Positions 43,365 to 52,091 of a stretch of 55,797 bases of DNA are shown in pieces. Under the pieces are notes generated by a model. That model ran no database searches, had not been told where the DNA came from, and saw only the letters and a program-made list of their open reading frames with translations. Every line of letters begins with the position of its first letter. Position 1 is the first letter of the stretch. The position numbers and the translations under genes were made by a program. The DNA is from Candidatus Geothermarchaeota archaeon (GTDB taxonomy: Archaea > Thermoproteota > Nitrososphaeria > Geothermarchaeales > JDFR-13): the NCBI GenBank assembly GCA_015523605.1, contig WAKC01000043.1, positions 111,339-167,135 on the forward strand. The letters run 5' to 3'.

Positions 43365-43856
43365 CTATCTAACGTATAAAATATCATCCCATAGATCCAT
43401 CTTTCTAAACCCCAGGTTCATGAGACATTTTTCTATCGAATCTAACCCATTGTATCTCTTCATAACTGAGATAGCAATGTTTCTTCCAAGACGAGACACA
43501 CTATCAGCTACTCTACATGGATCTTTAAAGTGATGGATGGATGAGATGATGAGGACTAAATCGAATATGCCTTTAATGGGGATTTCCTCGGCTGATGCCA
43601 GGACTAGGTCGGCATATTCACATCTATCCCTTGCTTTTTCTAGGCTTTTGAATGATATATCAATACCCACAATATATTGATCCCCTGTTCTACATACATA
43701 TCCAGTTCCTATACCAATATCGAGGATCGATTTAGGTTTAAATAGGCTTTTAATTAGCATATATTTCTTGGTCTGTATCTCCATATAAAGCTTGTCATAA
43801 GCCTCGACAGACGCGTCATATAATTCCGATAAAGGTTTTCCATTTTCTCTAGACAT
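43365..43856 (-). CDS. Class I SAM-dependent methyltransferase
   Basis: Small methyltransferase of 163 residues with the standard Rossmann-like core. Motif I is SILDIGIGTGYVCRT, motif II IVGIDISFKSLEKA, motif III LVLASAEEIPIKG and motif IV FDLVLIISSIHHFKDP. The SIHHF post-motif is typical of UbiE/Bud23-like small-molecule or rRNA enzymes, but the substrate is unknown. It is shorter than most relatives, ending soon after the core sheet. It is divergent from the first four-helix membrane gene. Confidence 0.88.
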   Translation of the reverse strand: MSRENGKPLSELYDASVEAYDKLYMEIQTKKYMLIKSLFKPKSILDIGIGTGYVCRTGDQYIVGIDISFKSLEKARDRCEYADLVLASAEEIPIKGIFDLVLIISSIHHFKDPCRVADSVSRLGRNIAISVMKRYNGLDSIEKCLMNLGFRKMDLWDDILYVR

Positions 43857-43900
43857 ACACTAATATAAACAATAGCGTCTCAAATAATTTGTGATGGGAT

Positions 43901-44344
43901 GTGAAGGGTAGGCCCACCGGAATATTGATACTATCAATAATACATTTCTTATTTGGAGGTTTCCTTCTATTAATGGTGATTGCTCTCGCCGGTCTCTCTC
44001 TATTCTTTGATCAGTATCTTGCTCCTGGAAATATTACTTCGGTAGATGTTTTACCTAGTGGTTTTGGAATGGCTCTTAATGTGCTCATACTCTTTATAAT
44101 AAGTGTTGTAACTATTGTTGCGGGTGTAGGACTCCTTAATGGATGGCCATGGATCTGGTATGTTGAAGTACTCCTCATAGTATCCCTCACCTTAAATATA
44201 TTATATCTATCGGTTACCACAATCTCATTTATCGTCCTAGCTATTTTACCAATCTCACTTCTATATTACTTAACCAGACCACATGTTAAGGAATATTTTC
44301 TAGGTTCTGAGGAGTCTGAGGTTATCGATGAAATTGGGTATTAG
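43901..44344 (+). CDS. Four-helix membrane protein, tandem paralogue 1
   Basis: Integral membrane protein of 147 residues with four hydrophobic segments (about 6-30, 58-80, 84-105, 106-126). It opens RPTGILILSIIHFLFGG and closes LLYYLTRPHVKEYF, a frame shared with the next two genes. Function unknown; no conserved polar residues inside helices point to transport. The start is GTG with a GATGGG site just upstream. It is the first of three adjacent paralogues. Confidence 0.8.
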   Translation: MKGRPTGILILSIIHFLFGGFLLLMVIALAGLSLFFDQYLAPGNITSVDVLPSGFGMALNVLILFIISVVTIVAGVGLLNGWPWIWYVEVLLIVSLTLNILYLSVTTISFIVLAILPISLLYYLTRPHVKEYFLGSEESEVIDEIGY

Positions 44345-44411
44345 GAGAGATTATAATCCTTGATATAGTAATTTCATGTATATAATTTTTATTGTATTTG
44401 AGGTGTAGTAT

Positions 44412-44834
44412 ATGTCTGAACGTCCTACAGGCGTCACGGTCCTCGCCATAATCTTCATTGTGTTTTCAGTGTTGGAGCTGATCGGTGGAGTAGCGTTACT
44501 AGCTTTTGGAGGTTTTATGGGGGCTATGATGGGTGCAGAGCTTCCGGCTGAGGCTATGGGTATGGCTGGACTATTCGCCGGTATGTTTACCATTATATCT
44601 TTTATGTTGATAGTCTTTGGAGTTTTAGGTTTAGCGGTAGGCGTTGGTTTATTAGGAGGGCATGAATGGGCTAGAATACTTGCTATAGTATTGGGTGTAT
44701 TAAATATTGTATTGGGTCTGATAAACATTATGGCAGGTGGTATTCTCAACCTAGTATTTGGGGCTATCGTTGTCTGGTATCTCATGCAGCCGAATGTGGT
44801 AAGTTATTTTAAGGGCGAAGGGGTTTCGGGATAG
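44412..44834 (+). CDS. Four-helix membrane protein, tandem paralogue 2
   Basis: A 140-residue membrane protein with four hydrophobic segments, very rich in Gly, Ala and Met. It begins SERPTGVTVLAIIFIVFSV and ends VVWYLMQPNVVSYF, matching its neighbours on both sides. The WARILAIVLGVLNIVLGLI segment resembles small membrane proteins of DUF4064-like families. GAGGTG at 44400-44405 precedes the ATG. Function unknown. Confidence 0.82.
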   Translation: MSERPTGVTVLAIIFIVFSVLELIGGVALLAFGGFMGAMMGAELPAEAMGMAGLFAGMFTIISFMLIVFGVLGLAVGVGLLGGHEWARILAIVLGVLNIVLGLINIMAGGILNLVFGAIVVWYLMQPNVVSYFKGEGVSG

Positions 44835-44893
44835 AGATTATTTCCCCATTTCTTTTTATATTTATTTAATGTGGATATGGAATTAGGTATGCT

Positions 44894-45319
44894 GTGAATT
44901 GGAGGATGGTGGATGTGGAGGGTGGAGATAAGAAGTTAGGTAGGCCTCTACTTATTACCCTATTGGCTGCGATGTATATAACATGGGGTGTATTCATGAT
45001 ATACACCCTCTATCAGACTATTGCATTAGGGATGAAACTACCTGGAGTTGTGGACATCCCTGAGGATTTAATTCCTGGGGTCAGCTATTACATCTTCGAT
45101 ATTCTAATCTTGATATCTATAAATATTTTGATGTTCTTCTCGGGGATAGGCCTTCTCAAGCTTAAGTTATGGGGTTACTACTCTGCCCTAGGTCTCGCTA
45201 TAATAGGGGCTTTAACATCTGTCTTATACCTACCCATAAGTGTTATAGGAATAGGCTTTAATCTTGGAATAATATATTATTTGACTAGGGGTAGAGTTAG
45301 AGAGCTTTTTACCCGGTAG
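44894..45319 (+). CDS. Four-helix membrane protein, tandem paralogue 3
   Basis: Third member of the set, 141 residues with four hydrophobic segments and the same frame: LGRPLLITLLAAMYITWGV at the start and IIYYLTRGRVRELF at the end. It has a longer charged N-terminal tail; GTG 44894 is taken as start, but ATG 44906 is possible. A TATA-like TTTTATATTTATTTAAT precedes it, so it may be transcribed separately from its sisters. Function unknown. Confidence 0.78.
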   Translation: MNWRMVDVEGGDKKLGRPLLITLLAAMYITWGVFMIYTLYQTIALGMKLPGVVDIPEDLIPGVSYYIFDILILISINILMFFSGIGLLKLKLWGYYSALGLAIIGALTSVLYLPISVIGIGFNLGIIYYLTRGRVRELFTR

Positions 45320-45337
45320 TCCTATAATCTTCGGGAG

Positions 45338-45721
45338 ATGAAGTGTGTAACAGGATGTTTTAAATGTTGCTTGGATACTTCTATGGAGCTTACAGAAGAT
45401 GATATAAAAAGGATTGAAGGACTAGGGTATAAAAGGGAGTATTTCATTGAATACTGGGATGATGGCATTCCCAGGCTTAGGAATGTTGATGGCGCGTGTG
45501 TCTTTCTAGATAGGTCCAATGGAAAATGTAAGATATACAGGTATAGACCATATGGATGTAGGATCTATCCCGTGATATATGATGTTAGGAGGGGGTTTAC
45601 AAAAGATCCTCTTTGTCCAGCTATAGATACTATCGATGAGCTTGAGTTCCGTGGCAGGGTATATTCACTTAAATGGGTTTTGGATAAACTATCTATTAGG
45701 GTTGATGAGGATGATACGTAG
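45338..45721 (+). CDS. YkgJ-like cysteine-cluster (zinc/iron-chelating) protein
   Basis: Protein of 127 residues with the YkgJ/CxxCxxCC-type metal cluster: Cys residues in MKCVTGCFKCC at the N-terminus, one in GACVFL, then GKCKIYRYRPYGCRIYP. This arrangement is thought to bind iron-sulfur or zinc; the role of the family is unknown. The Tyr/Arg-rich block YRPYGCRIYPVIYD is the most conserved part. Its end overlaps the start of the NAD(P)HX repair gene by about 17 bp, so the two are co-translated. Confidence 0.88.
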   Translation: MKCVTGCFKCCLDTSMELTEDDIKRIEGLGYKREYFIEYWDDGIPRLRNVDGACVFLDRSNGKCKIYRYRPYGCRIYPVIYDVRRGFTKDPLCPAIDTIDELEFRGRVYSLKWVLDKLSIRVDEDDT

Positions 45722-47321
45722 TGAGGAAGTTCTTCAATTTTTAGTTGGTACACCTAATGACTCGCGGGAGCTTGATAGGATGGCTACAGAGATGGGTATT
45801 GACCCCCTCATCCTTATGGAGAATGCTTCCCTAGCTGTATTTAGAGTTTTGAGGCAGTTGTATGATCTAAATAAAACAAACATTCTTGTATTGGCTGGAG
45901 TAGGTAATAATGGTGGTGATGCACTGGGTCTGGCTAGGAAGCTCCATGTAGAAGGTTATAATGTAAAGGTCGTTATAATAGGTGATCCCGATAATTATAG
46001 ATACCCAGCTAAAGTGAACTATAACATTGTAAAGGCTCTGAATATGGATCTTACATTTATAAGGTCTAGTCAAGACATACCCTCCTTCTCAGAGTTGGTT
46101 GAGTGGTCAGATGTAATAGTTGATGGTATGTTGGGGGTCGGTCTTAATAGGGATGTACGTGGCGTCCATAGCGAGATTATAAGCATCGTCAATATGTCGG
46201 GTAAGGATGTTATCTCCATTGATATTCCATCTGGGGTTGGAGGGGCTGATGGAAAGATTTATGGAGCTGCTATACGGGCGAAAGCTACCGTTGTAATGGG
46301 TATACTCAAAATCGGGAATTTGATATATCCAGGTGCTGAATATAATGGGAAGCTATATATATCTAGACTTTCATATCCATCATCGCTTCTAAAAAGTATA
46401 AATATACGTCAGTATGTTAACCTTCCCATCTTCTTCCCTAGGAGGAGGGAGGAGAGTCATAAGGGGGACTATGGGAAGCTACTTACTATTGGGGGCGCGA
46501 TAAACTATTATGGAGCCCCACTATTTAGTACCTATGCATTTCTTAAATCTGGTGGGGGTTATGCTAGGTTAGCCAGTATAGAAGATGTTATTAAGGTGGT
46601 TGCTCAGAGGGCTCCTGAGATCGTCTTCCATCCGTTGAAGCCTAATGAAGATGGGGCGATATCAAGTGAGAACCTAGAGACCATACTTGATATCATTAGT
46701 AGGCATAGGATCGATATTCTTATTGTCGGGCCTGGGCTAAGTCGATCAGGGGATACTCTAGAGCTTGTTAGAAACCTTCTCATAGAGACAGATAAACCAG
46801 TTATATTGGATGGCGATGGATTATACGCTGTTAAAGATGCCATAGATATTGTTGGACGGCGTAAGGGTAACACTATAATGACGCCTCATAAGATGGAGTT
46901 CTCTAGGATATTTGGTTTTGATATAGACTATGTAGAGGATGATAGAGTAGGGGTTTTGAGGGAGATGGCTTCCAAGACAAATTCGATAATAGTATTTAAG
47001 GGTGCCCATACGTTGATTGGATATCCAAATGGTGATGTATTTATAAATCTATCTGGAAATCCAGGCATGGCTACAGCAGGCTCCGGGGATGTATTGAATG
47101 GGGTGATAGCGGCCTCATATGGTATGGGCCTAAGACTTGGTGATGCAGTCAAGGCGGGTGTCTTCCTACATGGTTTGGCAGGTGATATTGCAGCCCGTGA
47201 ACTTGGTATGGATGGTTTCACGGCATGGGATCTCATTATGTATCTTCCTAAGGCGGTCAAAATGTTTAGGGAGAACCATAGAGAAGTGATTAATAGCTAT
47301 CTACCTGAGGTGGTTCTTTGA
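45705..47321 (+). CDS. nnr: Bifunctional NAD(P)HX epimerase/dehydratase
   Basis: Repairs hydrated NADH and NADPH, which form quickly at high temperature. The N-terminal epimerase (YjeF_N) domain, residues 1-215, shows LMENASLAVFRVL, GVGNNGGDALGLARKL, GMLGVGLNRDVRG and SIDIPSGVGGADG. The C-terminal ADP/ATP-dependent dehydratase, a ribokinase-like domain, shows HKGDYGKLLTIGG, VGPGLSRSGDT, LDGDGLYAV, MTPHKMEFSRIFG and GNPGMATAGSGDVLNGVIA. I start at ATG 45705 (MRMIRSEE); the frame is open upstream only because it crosses the Cys-cluster gene. The TGA stop overlaps the TTG start of the next gene. Confidence 0.94.
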   Translation: MRMIRSEEVLQFLVGTPNDSRELDRMATEMGIDPLILMENASLAVFRVLRQLYDLNKTNILVLAGVGNNGGDALGLARKLHVEGYNVKVVIIGDPDNYRYPAKVNYNIVKALNMDLTFIRSSQDIPSFSELVEWSDVIVDGMLGVGLNRDVRGVHSEIISIVNMSGKDVISIDIPSGVGGADGKIYGAAIRAKATVVMGILKIGNLIYPGAEYNGKLYISRLSYPSSLLKSINIRQYVNLPIFFPRRREESHKGDYGKLLTIGGAINYYGAPLFSTYAFLKSGGGYARLASIEDVIKVVAQRAPEIVFHPLKPNEDGAISSENLETILDIISRHRIDILIVGPGLSRSGDTLELVRNLLIETDKPVILDGDGLYAVKDAIDIVGRRKGNTIMTPHKMEFSRIFGFDIDYVEDDRVGVLREMASKTNSIIVFKGAHTLIGYPNGDVFINLSGNPGMATAGSGDVLNGVIAASYGMGLRLGDAVKAGVFLHGLAGDIAARELGMDGFTAWDLIMYLPKAVKMFRENHREVINSYLPEVVL

Positions 47322-48325
47322 GGGCCTGGATCCTCGATAGACAGGCACCCGTAGATGAAAAGCCATTGAGATATGTAGACGACTATCCAATACCAAGTGT
47401 TGGTGAGGGTGATCTCCTGATAAGGATAACCCATACAGGCCTTTGTAGGACCGATCTCCATATCTTGGAGGGTGACCTCCCACTCCATAAAAAACCTGTT
47501 ATATTGGGCCATCAAATAGTAGGATATGTCGCCGAGACGAGTGGTAACTCCCCTTATAATGTTGGTGATAGGGTTGGTCTTACCTGGTTATATGGCTCGT
47601 GCGGGAGGTGTAAATATTGTTTGGGGGGTGAAGAGAATTATTGTCCATCTATTGTAAGGACTGGATGGGATGTCGATGGTGGGTATGCTGAGTATGTCTT
47701 GGCTAAGGAAGACTTTGTAATCGACCTTAGAGATTTAGAGTATAAAGACTCTGATCTAGCTCCTCTGATGTGTCCAGGGGTGACTGGATATCTAGGGTTT
47801 AAACTCTCTAGGGTGGAGCCTGGTGATAAGCTTGGTATAATAGGTTATGGCCCGACTGCACATTACATCATGAGGATATGTGAAGCATTATCAATAGATG
47901 TATATGTAAGCACGAGGTCTCCACATCATCAGGAGATGGCGTGGAAAGACGGTGCTGTATGGGTGGGTAATATATTGGAGGAGGATTTCCCCATCGAGTT
48001 GGATGCAGTCATTAGTTTTCCACCTATTGGACATCATACAAAGAAGGTTCTCAAGTCTATAAAGCCGGGTGGAACTCTAGTCTTTAGCCAGATAGAGGCA
48101 TATACAGATATACATATCGATTCCTACAGTGCTGTATTATGGGGTAGGCGTATCGAGACTGTATATAATGTCAGGAGGAATATCGCTAATGAATTGGTTA
48201 ACCTAGCTAAGAGAGTTGATCTATCGATTGACGAGGAAGTTATAGATTTTAGGGATATAATGGATTATCTGGTTAAGATTAGAAGGGGTCATGTGGATAA
48301 GATCACTGTTGTGGCTAAGATCTAG
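47318..48325 (+). CDS. Zinc-dependent alcohol dehydrogenase (MDR)
   Basis: NAD(P)-dependent zinc alcohol dehydrogenase of 335 residues. Catalytic zinc ligands are in HTGLCRTDLHI and ILGHQIVG. The structural zinc loop is CGRCKYCLGGEENYC. The Rossmann part begins KLGIIGYGPTAHYIMRI, a relaxed version of GxGxxG. VRTGWDVDGGYAEYV and the AdhA-like LTWLYGSCG suggest the AdhA/primary alcohol group. The start is TTG 47318 with GAGGTGG ahead of it. It is coupled to the nnr gene (4-bp overlap) and its end overlaps the convergent small gene by 11 bp. Confidence 0.92.
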   Translation: MRAWILDRQAPVDEKPLRYVDDYPIPSVGEGDLLIRITHTGLCRTDLHILEGDLPLHKKPVILGHQIVGYVAETSGNSPYNVGDRVGLTWLYGSCGRCKYCLGGEENYCPSIVRTGWDVDGGYAEYVLAKEDFVIDLRDLEYKDSDLAPLMCPGVTGYLGFKLSRVEPGDKLGIIGYGPTAHYIMRICEALSIDVYVSTRSPHHQEMAWKDGAVWVGNILEEDFPIELDAVISFPPIGHHTKKVLKSIKPGGTLVFSQIEAYTDIHIDSYSAVLWGRRIETVYNVRRNIANELVNLAKRVDLSIDEEVIDFRDIMDYLVKIRRGHVDKITVVAKI

Positions 48326-48638
48326 TTTTTACCTCATTTATATTTATAAATCTGCTTCTAAGCTCTTGATACAGTTTATAACCCATTTCATATTCCGACT
48401 CCCTAATCCGGAAGATAAGATGTAGTATTCCATCCTCTGGATGGAGGAAGATTACATTGAAGTAGTACATCTCTCTCGGATAGCTAAATATAAATAGTCT
48501 CTTACCACTAGGTTTAAATGTTATTACATTCCCTCCATATCCCTCCTCCATTATAAGTTTATTCTGTTTTGCATACTCTACTAATACTCGCCTGACCTCC
48601 TTCTCATCCGCCTTAATAAACAAGTTTTCATATATCAT
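48315..48638 (-). CDS. Hypothetical 107-residue protein co-transcribed with guaB
   Basis: Small soluble alpha/beta protein with no recognised family: helix DEKEVRRVLVEYAKQNKLIM, strands NVITFKPSGKRLFIFSYP, YFNVIFLHPEDGILHLIFRI and a final helix. The order could suit a small START/SRPBCC-like or SHS2-like domain, but that is a guess. It follows guaB by 4 bp on the same strand, so it is expected to be made with IMP dehydrogenase. Its last 11 bp overlap the alcohol dehydrogenase gene. Confidence 0.7.
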   Translation of the reverse strand: MIYENLFIKADEKEVRRVLVEYAKQNKLIMEEGYGGNVITFKPSGKRLFIFSYPREMYYFNVIFLHPEDGILHLIFRIRESEYEMGYKLYQELRSRFININEVKTRS

Positions 48639-48642
48639 TGGG

Positions 48643-50088
48643 TCACCATAATAGGATGTCGTGTGGATAACTCTCTTTAACAGATGCGTTGGTTATTCTT
48701 ATAAACTCTGCGTTCAACCTCAATTCGTCGATGTCAAATGCTCCTAGATAGCTCATACCAGCTCTTACACCCGCCACTAGCCTCTTAACTATATCCTCAA
48801 CACTACCTTTATACTCTACGAAGGCCTCTACACCCTCTGTTGTATAGCTATACTCGCTTACTTCACTCTCGTCGATATCTGACATTCTAATCTCCTTCCC
48901 GAGTCGTGCTACAAAACTTGCCATACCCCTATACATCTTATATCTCTTTCCATTCCTGAGGATAACTGGGCCAGGAGCCTCATCCGTACCAGCGAATAGA
49001 CGGCCTATCATGACGGTGGATGCCCCAGCGGCAAGGGCTTTAACTACGTCACCTGGATTTCTAATCCCTCCATCAGCTATTACCGGGACATTATACTCTC
49101 TAGCCGCTTTATATGCCTCCATTATAGCCGTTAACTGTGGGACGCCAACACCGGCTACTATTCTAGTGGTACATGCAGAGCCCGGGCCTATCCCAACTCT
49201 TACAGCGTCTGAGCCATATTTAATTACATCTTTGGCACCCTCATATGTTGCGATATTCCCACCTATTACATCGACGTCATCGCCAAAGGAGTCTTTCAAC
49301 TCCTTTATCACTTCTAAAGCCCTCTCCATATGTCCATGGGCAATGTCAATTACTAGGGCGTCCACTTCAGCCTCGTATAATTTTTCGGCCCTCTCCATAT
49401 AATCACCCTTTATACCAATTGCTGCTGCTACCAAGAGTCTACCCTTTCTATCCCTAGCTGCCCTTGGATATCTAATCTTCTTTATAATATCTGCAGCTGT
49501 TATTAACCCCCTAACTCTCCACTCTCCATCGACTATTGGTAACTTCTCAATCCTATACCTCCACAGAAGCTTTTTTGCATCTTCTATATCAACATCCGGG
49601 GAAGCCACTATCAACCTTTCCTTCGGCGTCATAACCTCCTTGACCGGGCGGTCATCTGGTTGGAATAGTATATCCCTCGTTGTAACTATCCCCACCAACT
49701 TGTTTCCATTATCAACGACTAATAATCCGCTTACACCCTTCTCTTCAAATAATTTTCTAACTTCTTTAACTGTAGCATCCTTAGTGATTTTGTAGGGATC
49801 ACTTATTATGATATTCTCAGCCCTCTTAACCTTCCTAACCTCCTCCACCTGCTTCTCAATAGACGTGAATCTATGTATAACCCCTAACCCTCCAAGCCTG
49901 GCTAGTGCTATAGCCATGGAATGCTCTGTAACTGTATCCATAGGCGAGGAGACGACAGGTATGTTTAGCTTAATCCTCCTACTAAAGAAGGTTGATGTAT
50001 CTACCTCCTTCCTCGACTTTACCCTACTCCTCTTCGGCTTTAGAAGTACGTCATCGAAGGTGATACCAACTTCTCCATCAATCTTCAA
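48643..50088 (-). CDS. guaB: Inosine-5'-monophosphate dehydrogenase
   Basis: Catalyses the first step of GMP synthesis, IMP to XMP with NAD. The TIM barrel is split by two CBS domains (about residues 95-210: ISDPYKITKDATVKEVRKLF, VTTRDILFQ, VMTPKERLIVASPD). The catalytic Cys306 is in GPGSACTTRIVAG. VPVIADGGIRNPGDVVKALAAGASTVMIG and the flap region YRGMASFVARLG complete it, and 481 residues is the normal length. The start is TTG at 50088 with AAGGGA upstream; a TATA-like TTTTTAAATAC lies near 50117-50127. Confidence 0.95.
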   Translation of the reverse strand: MKIDGEVGITFDDVLLKPKRSRVKSRKEVDTSTFFSRRIKLNIPVVSSPMDTVTEHSMAIALARLGGLGVIHRFTSIEKQVEEVRKVKRAENIIISDPYKITKDATVKEVRKLFEEKGVSGLLVVDNGNKLVGIVTTRDILFQPDDRPVKEVMTPKERLIVASPDVDIEDAKKLLWRYRIEKLPIVDGEWRVRGLITAADIIKKIRYPRAARDRKGRLLVAAAIGIKGDYMERAEKLYEAEVDALVIDIAHGHMERALEVIKELKDSFGDDVDVIGGNIATYEGAKDVIKYGSDAVRVGIGPGSACTTRIVAGVGVPQLTAIMEAYKAAREYNVPVIADGGIRNPGDVVKALAAGASTVMIGRLFAGTDEAPGPVILRNGKRYKMYRGMASFVARLGKEIRMSDIDESEVSEYSYTTEGVEAFVEYKGSVEDIVKRLVAGVRAGMSYLGAFDIDELRLNAEFIRITNASVKESYPHDILLW

Positions 50089-50135
50089 GTATATCCCTTG
50101 AATAAAAAAAGTTGGAGGGTATTTAAAAAGATTAT

Positions 50136-51449
50136 TTACTCCAATACGTATATTCCCGGCTTAGTCATCCTCTTGACATCCAATAGCTTCTTAATCTCTT
50201 CATCACTATATCCAAGTTCTTTGAGGGCTTCAACAAGGTCTTTACCCTTGACGATCATCTTACCTATCTCAGCAGCCTTATCATATCCTATAATAGGTAC
50301 CAATGCTGTTACAAGAGCTGGGCTTCTCATAGCCTGTTTCTCCATATACTCCTTATTAGGCGTTATCTTCGCTACTACATTGTCAGCCATCTTTCTCAAC
50401 GCATTACCTAGTATTCTAAACATTTCCTGCAGGTTATACCCTATCAGTGGGAGGCCCATACTAAGCTCGAACTCACCTAATTGTGTGCACATCATATTTG
50501 CTTGGTCCAAACCAATAATATATGATGTAGCCAGCATTGTAGCCTCTACTGTGACTGGGTTGGTCTTCCCAGGCATCATACTGCTGCCAGCTATATCCAT
50601 GGGGATATCTATCTCGTTAAACCCTGTGAATGGGCCTGAGAACATTAGCCTTATATCCTGGGAGAATCTATGTAGGTCTAATGCTATAGCCTTCAAGGCA
50701 TTGCTAACTTGGTAGACGTCAGTTACGAGTTTGATTGCTCTAAACCTATCCTTAGCAGGTTTGACATCATAGCCTGTTACTTCAGATAGATATTTAAATA
50801 CCGTCTCAATATATTTGGGGTGTGTGTTGAAACCGGTCCCGACAGCAGTTCCTCCGAGGGGAAGTTCTTTAATAACTTCCAGCGTCTTCTCTAGATATTC
50901 AAGGTCTCTAGTAAATGCATCTAGATATCCTCCTAACTCTTGACTCAGAGTTACTGGGAGTGCATCCCTTAGATGTGTCCTACCAGGTTTAACTACATCT
51001 TCAAATGTCCTGACAGCCCGCTTCAAGACGTTGAGGAAGTATACAATGTCGTCTCTAAAGCTTGTATATGCATGGAGAGTAGCCAATCTAACTGTTGTTG
51101 GAATTACATCGTTTGAGCTCTGACTCATATTCACATGGTTATTTGGGTGTATCTCAATACCAGATTCTTCACTTGCAAGCTTGGCGATGACCTCATTAAC
51201 ATTCATATTCAGACCCGTTCCGCTTCCTGTCTGGAATACGTCAACCGTAATGAGGTCGTCATATTCCCCATCCATCATCCTCTTGGCTATCTTGGTTATC
51301 GCCTCCATCCTATCCCTGTCCAGTACACCGAGTTCATGGTTGGCCTTGGCGGCGGAGTATTTCACTGCTGCGATCGCCCAGATAATATTCCTCTGGAATC
51401 TATAGCCGGTGTTTAGAAAGTATTTATCGGCGACTGCCATGTACTTCAT
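50136..51449 (-). CDS. fumC: Class II fumarate hydratase
   Basis: Citric acid cycle enzyme that interconverts fumarate and malate, of the fumarase/aspartase superfamily. The catalytic loop is GSSMMPGKTNPV; the substrate blocks QTGSGTGLNMNVNEVIA, MSQSSNDVIPTTVRL and KPGRTHLRDALPVTLSQE are present. The N-terminus is about 25 residues shorter than in bacteria (starts before FLNTGYRFQRNIIW), as in Sulfolobus-type fumarases, so the length of 437 is normal for archaea. Aspartate ammonia-lyase is the main alternative; fumarase is preferred from overall likeness and the nearby aconitase gene. A TATA-like box about 25 bp before the ATG suggests a leaderless message. Confidence 0.92.
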   Translation of the reverse strand: MKYMAVADKYFLNTGYRFQRNIIWAIAAVKYSAAKANHELGVLDRDRMEAITKIAKRMMDGEYDDLITVDVFQTGSGTGLNMNVNEVIAKLASEESGIEIHPNNHVNMSQSSNDVIPTTVRLATLHAYTSFRDDIVYFLNVLKRAVRTFEDVVKPGRTHLRDALPVTLSQELGGYLDAFTRDLEYLEKTLEVIKELPLGGTAVGTGFNTHPKYIETVFKYLSEVTGYDVKPAKDRFRAIKLVTDVYQVSNALKAIALDLHRFSQDIRLMFSGPFTGFNEIDIPMDIAGSSMMPGKTNPVTVEATMLATSYIIGLDQANMMCTQLGEFELSMGLPLIGYNLQEMFRILGNALRKMADNVVAKITPNKEYMEKQAMRSPALVTALVPIIGYDKAAEIGKMIVKGKDLVEALKELGYSDEEIKKLLDVKRMTKPGIYVLE

Positions 51450-51500
51450 TGCAAAATAATATATGGGGGTAAATACTACTTATCTCATCACTTTAATTGA

Positions 51501-51527
51501 CTATACAGTATGTGGAGAACTGTATAG
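51501..51527. promoter_or_regulatory. Perfect inverted repeat between fumC and the DUF457 gene
   Basis: CTATACAGT at 51501-51509 and ACTGTATAG at 51519-51527 are exact reverse complements with a 9-bp spacer. It lies 52 bp from the fumarase ATG and 25 bp from the start of the divergent gene, just after a CTTTAATTGA box, so it could be an operator at the transcription start or an RNA hairpin. Function is inferred from symmetry and place. Confidence 0.5.
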
Positions 51528-51551
51528 GGGTTGATGATATCTAATTATTGA

Positions 51552-52046
51552 ATGGGTGAGTTGTTATTCTATTTATGTATGGATAGGGATGGACATCTAG
51601 GCATGTCCCTACTGATATATTTTGGTGTAATGTATCTAGCGAATCAATATTCAAATGAGTATTTAATAATTGGTTTATTGACTGCGTTCTTTTCATCCCT
51701 TCCTGATATAGATATAAGATTGAGGATTAAACATAGGGGTATAACACATAGTATATTCACTGGGTTCTTAATTGGAGTGGCTATTGGATATCTATTTCAT
51801 TACTCTGGTCTAGGGTTTAACATGGGTTTCATCCCTGTGATTCTAGGATATACATTTCACTTATTAGGTGACCTCTTTACCTATCAACCATTCAAGCCTC
51901 TCTACCCTCTTTCCCATATCAATATATCTTTTAAGCTATTCCGTTCAGACAATAGAATCGTAAATAAAATGTTTTTAGTGGCTGGCTCATCTATATTTGT
52001 GCTCTACATCTATGGTAAAATTGGATTAGATATATTTTTGGATTAA
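51552..52046 (+). CDS. DUF457-type membrane-bound hydrolase-like protein
   Basis: Integral membrane protein of 164 residues of the YdjM/DUF457 group, predicted metal-dependent hydrolases. The key polar motifs are SSLPDIDIRLRIKHRGITHSIFTG (Asp, Asp, His, His) and GYTFHLLGDLFTYQPFKPLYPLS (His, Asp), and about four to five hydrophobic segments carry them. It is shorter than YdjM relatives. ATG 51552 is taken as start, but ATG 51579 (MDRDGHLGMS) gives the more typical N-terminus. No substrate is known. Confidence 0.82.
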   Translation: MGELLFYLCMDRDGHLGMSLLIYFGVMYLANQYSNEYLIIGLLTAFFSSLPDIDIRLRIKHRGITHSIFTGFLIGVAIGYLFHYSGLGFNMGFIPVILGYTFHLLGDLFTYQPFKPLYPLSHINISFKLFRSDNRIVNKMFLVAGSSIFVLYIYGKIGLDIFLD

Positions 52047-52091
52047 TATTGGCTATGGGTTTATACTATTGGATTGTGGAGGTAGTTATCT

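Noticed and set aside
44351-44785. 144-codon minus-strand frame rich in Pro, Asn, Ile and Thr
   Set aside because: It is antisense to the second four-helix membrane gene, which matches its two neighbours in sequence; the odd composition is that of a shadow frame.
45636-45704. N-terminal extension of the NAD(P)HX repair gene
   Set aside because: The extra residues are just the other frame of the Cys-cluster gene; the YjeF_N domain begins with MRMIRSEE.
50098-50715. 205-codon open frame on the plus strand over the start of fumC
   Set aside because: It is the antisense shadow of the fumarase gene, whose catalytic motifs are on the minus strand; the frame is rich in Ser/Leu/Ile with no family likeness.
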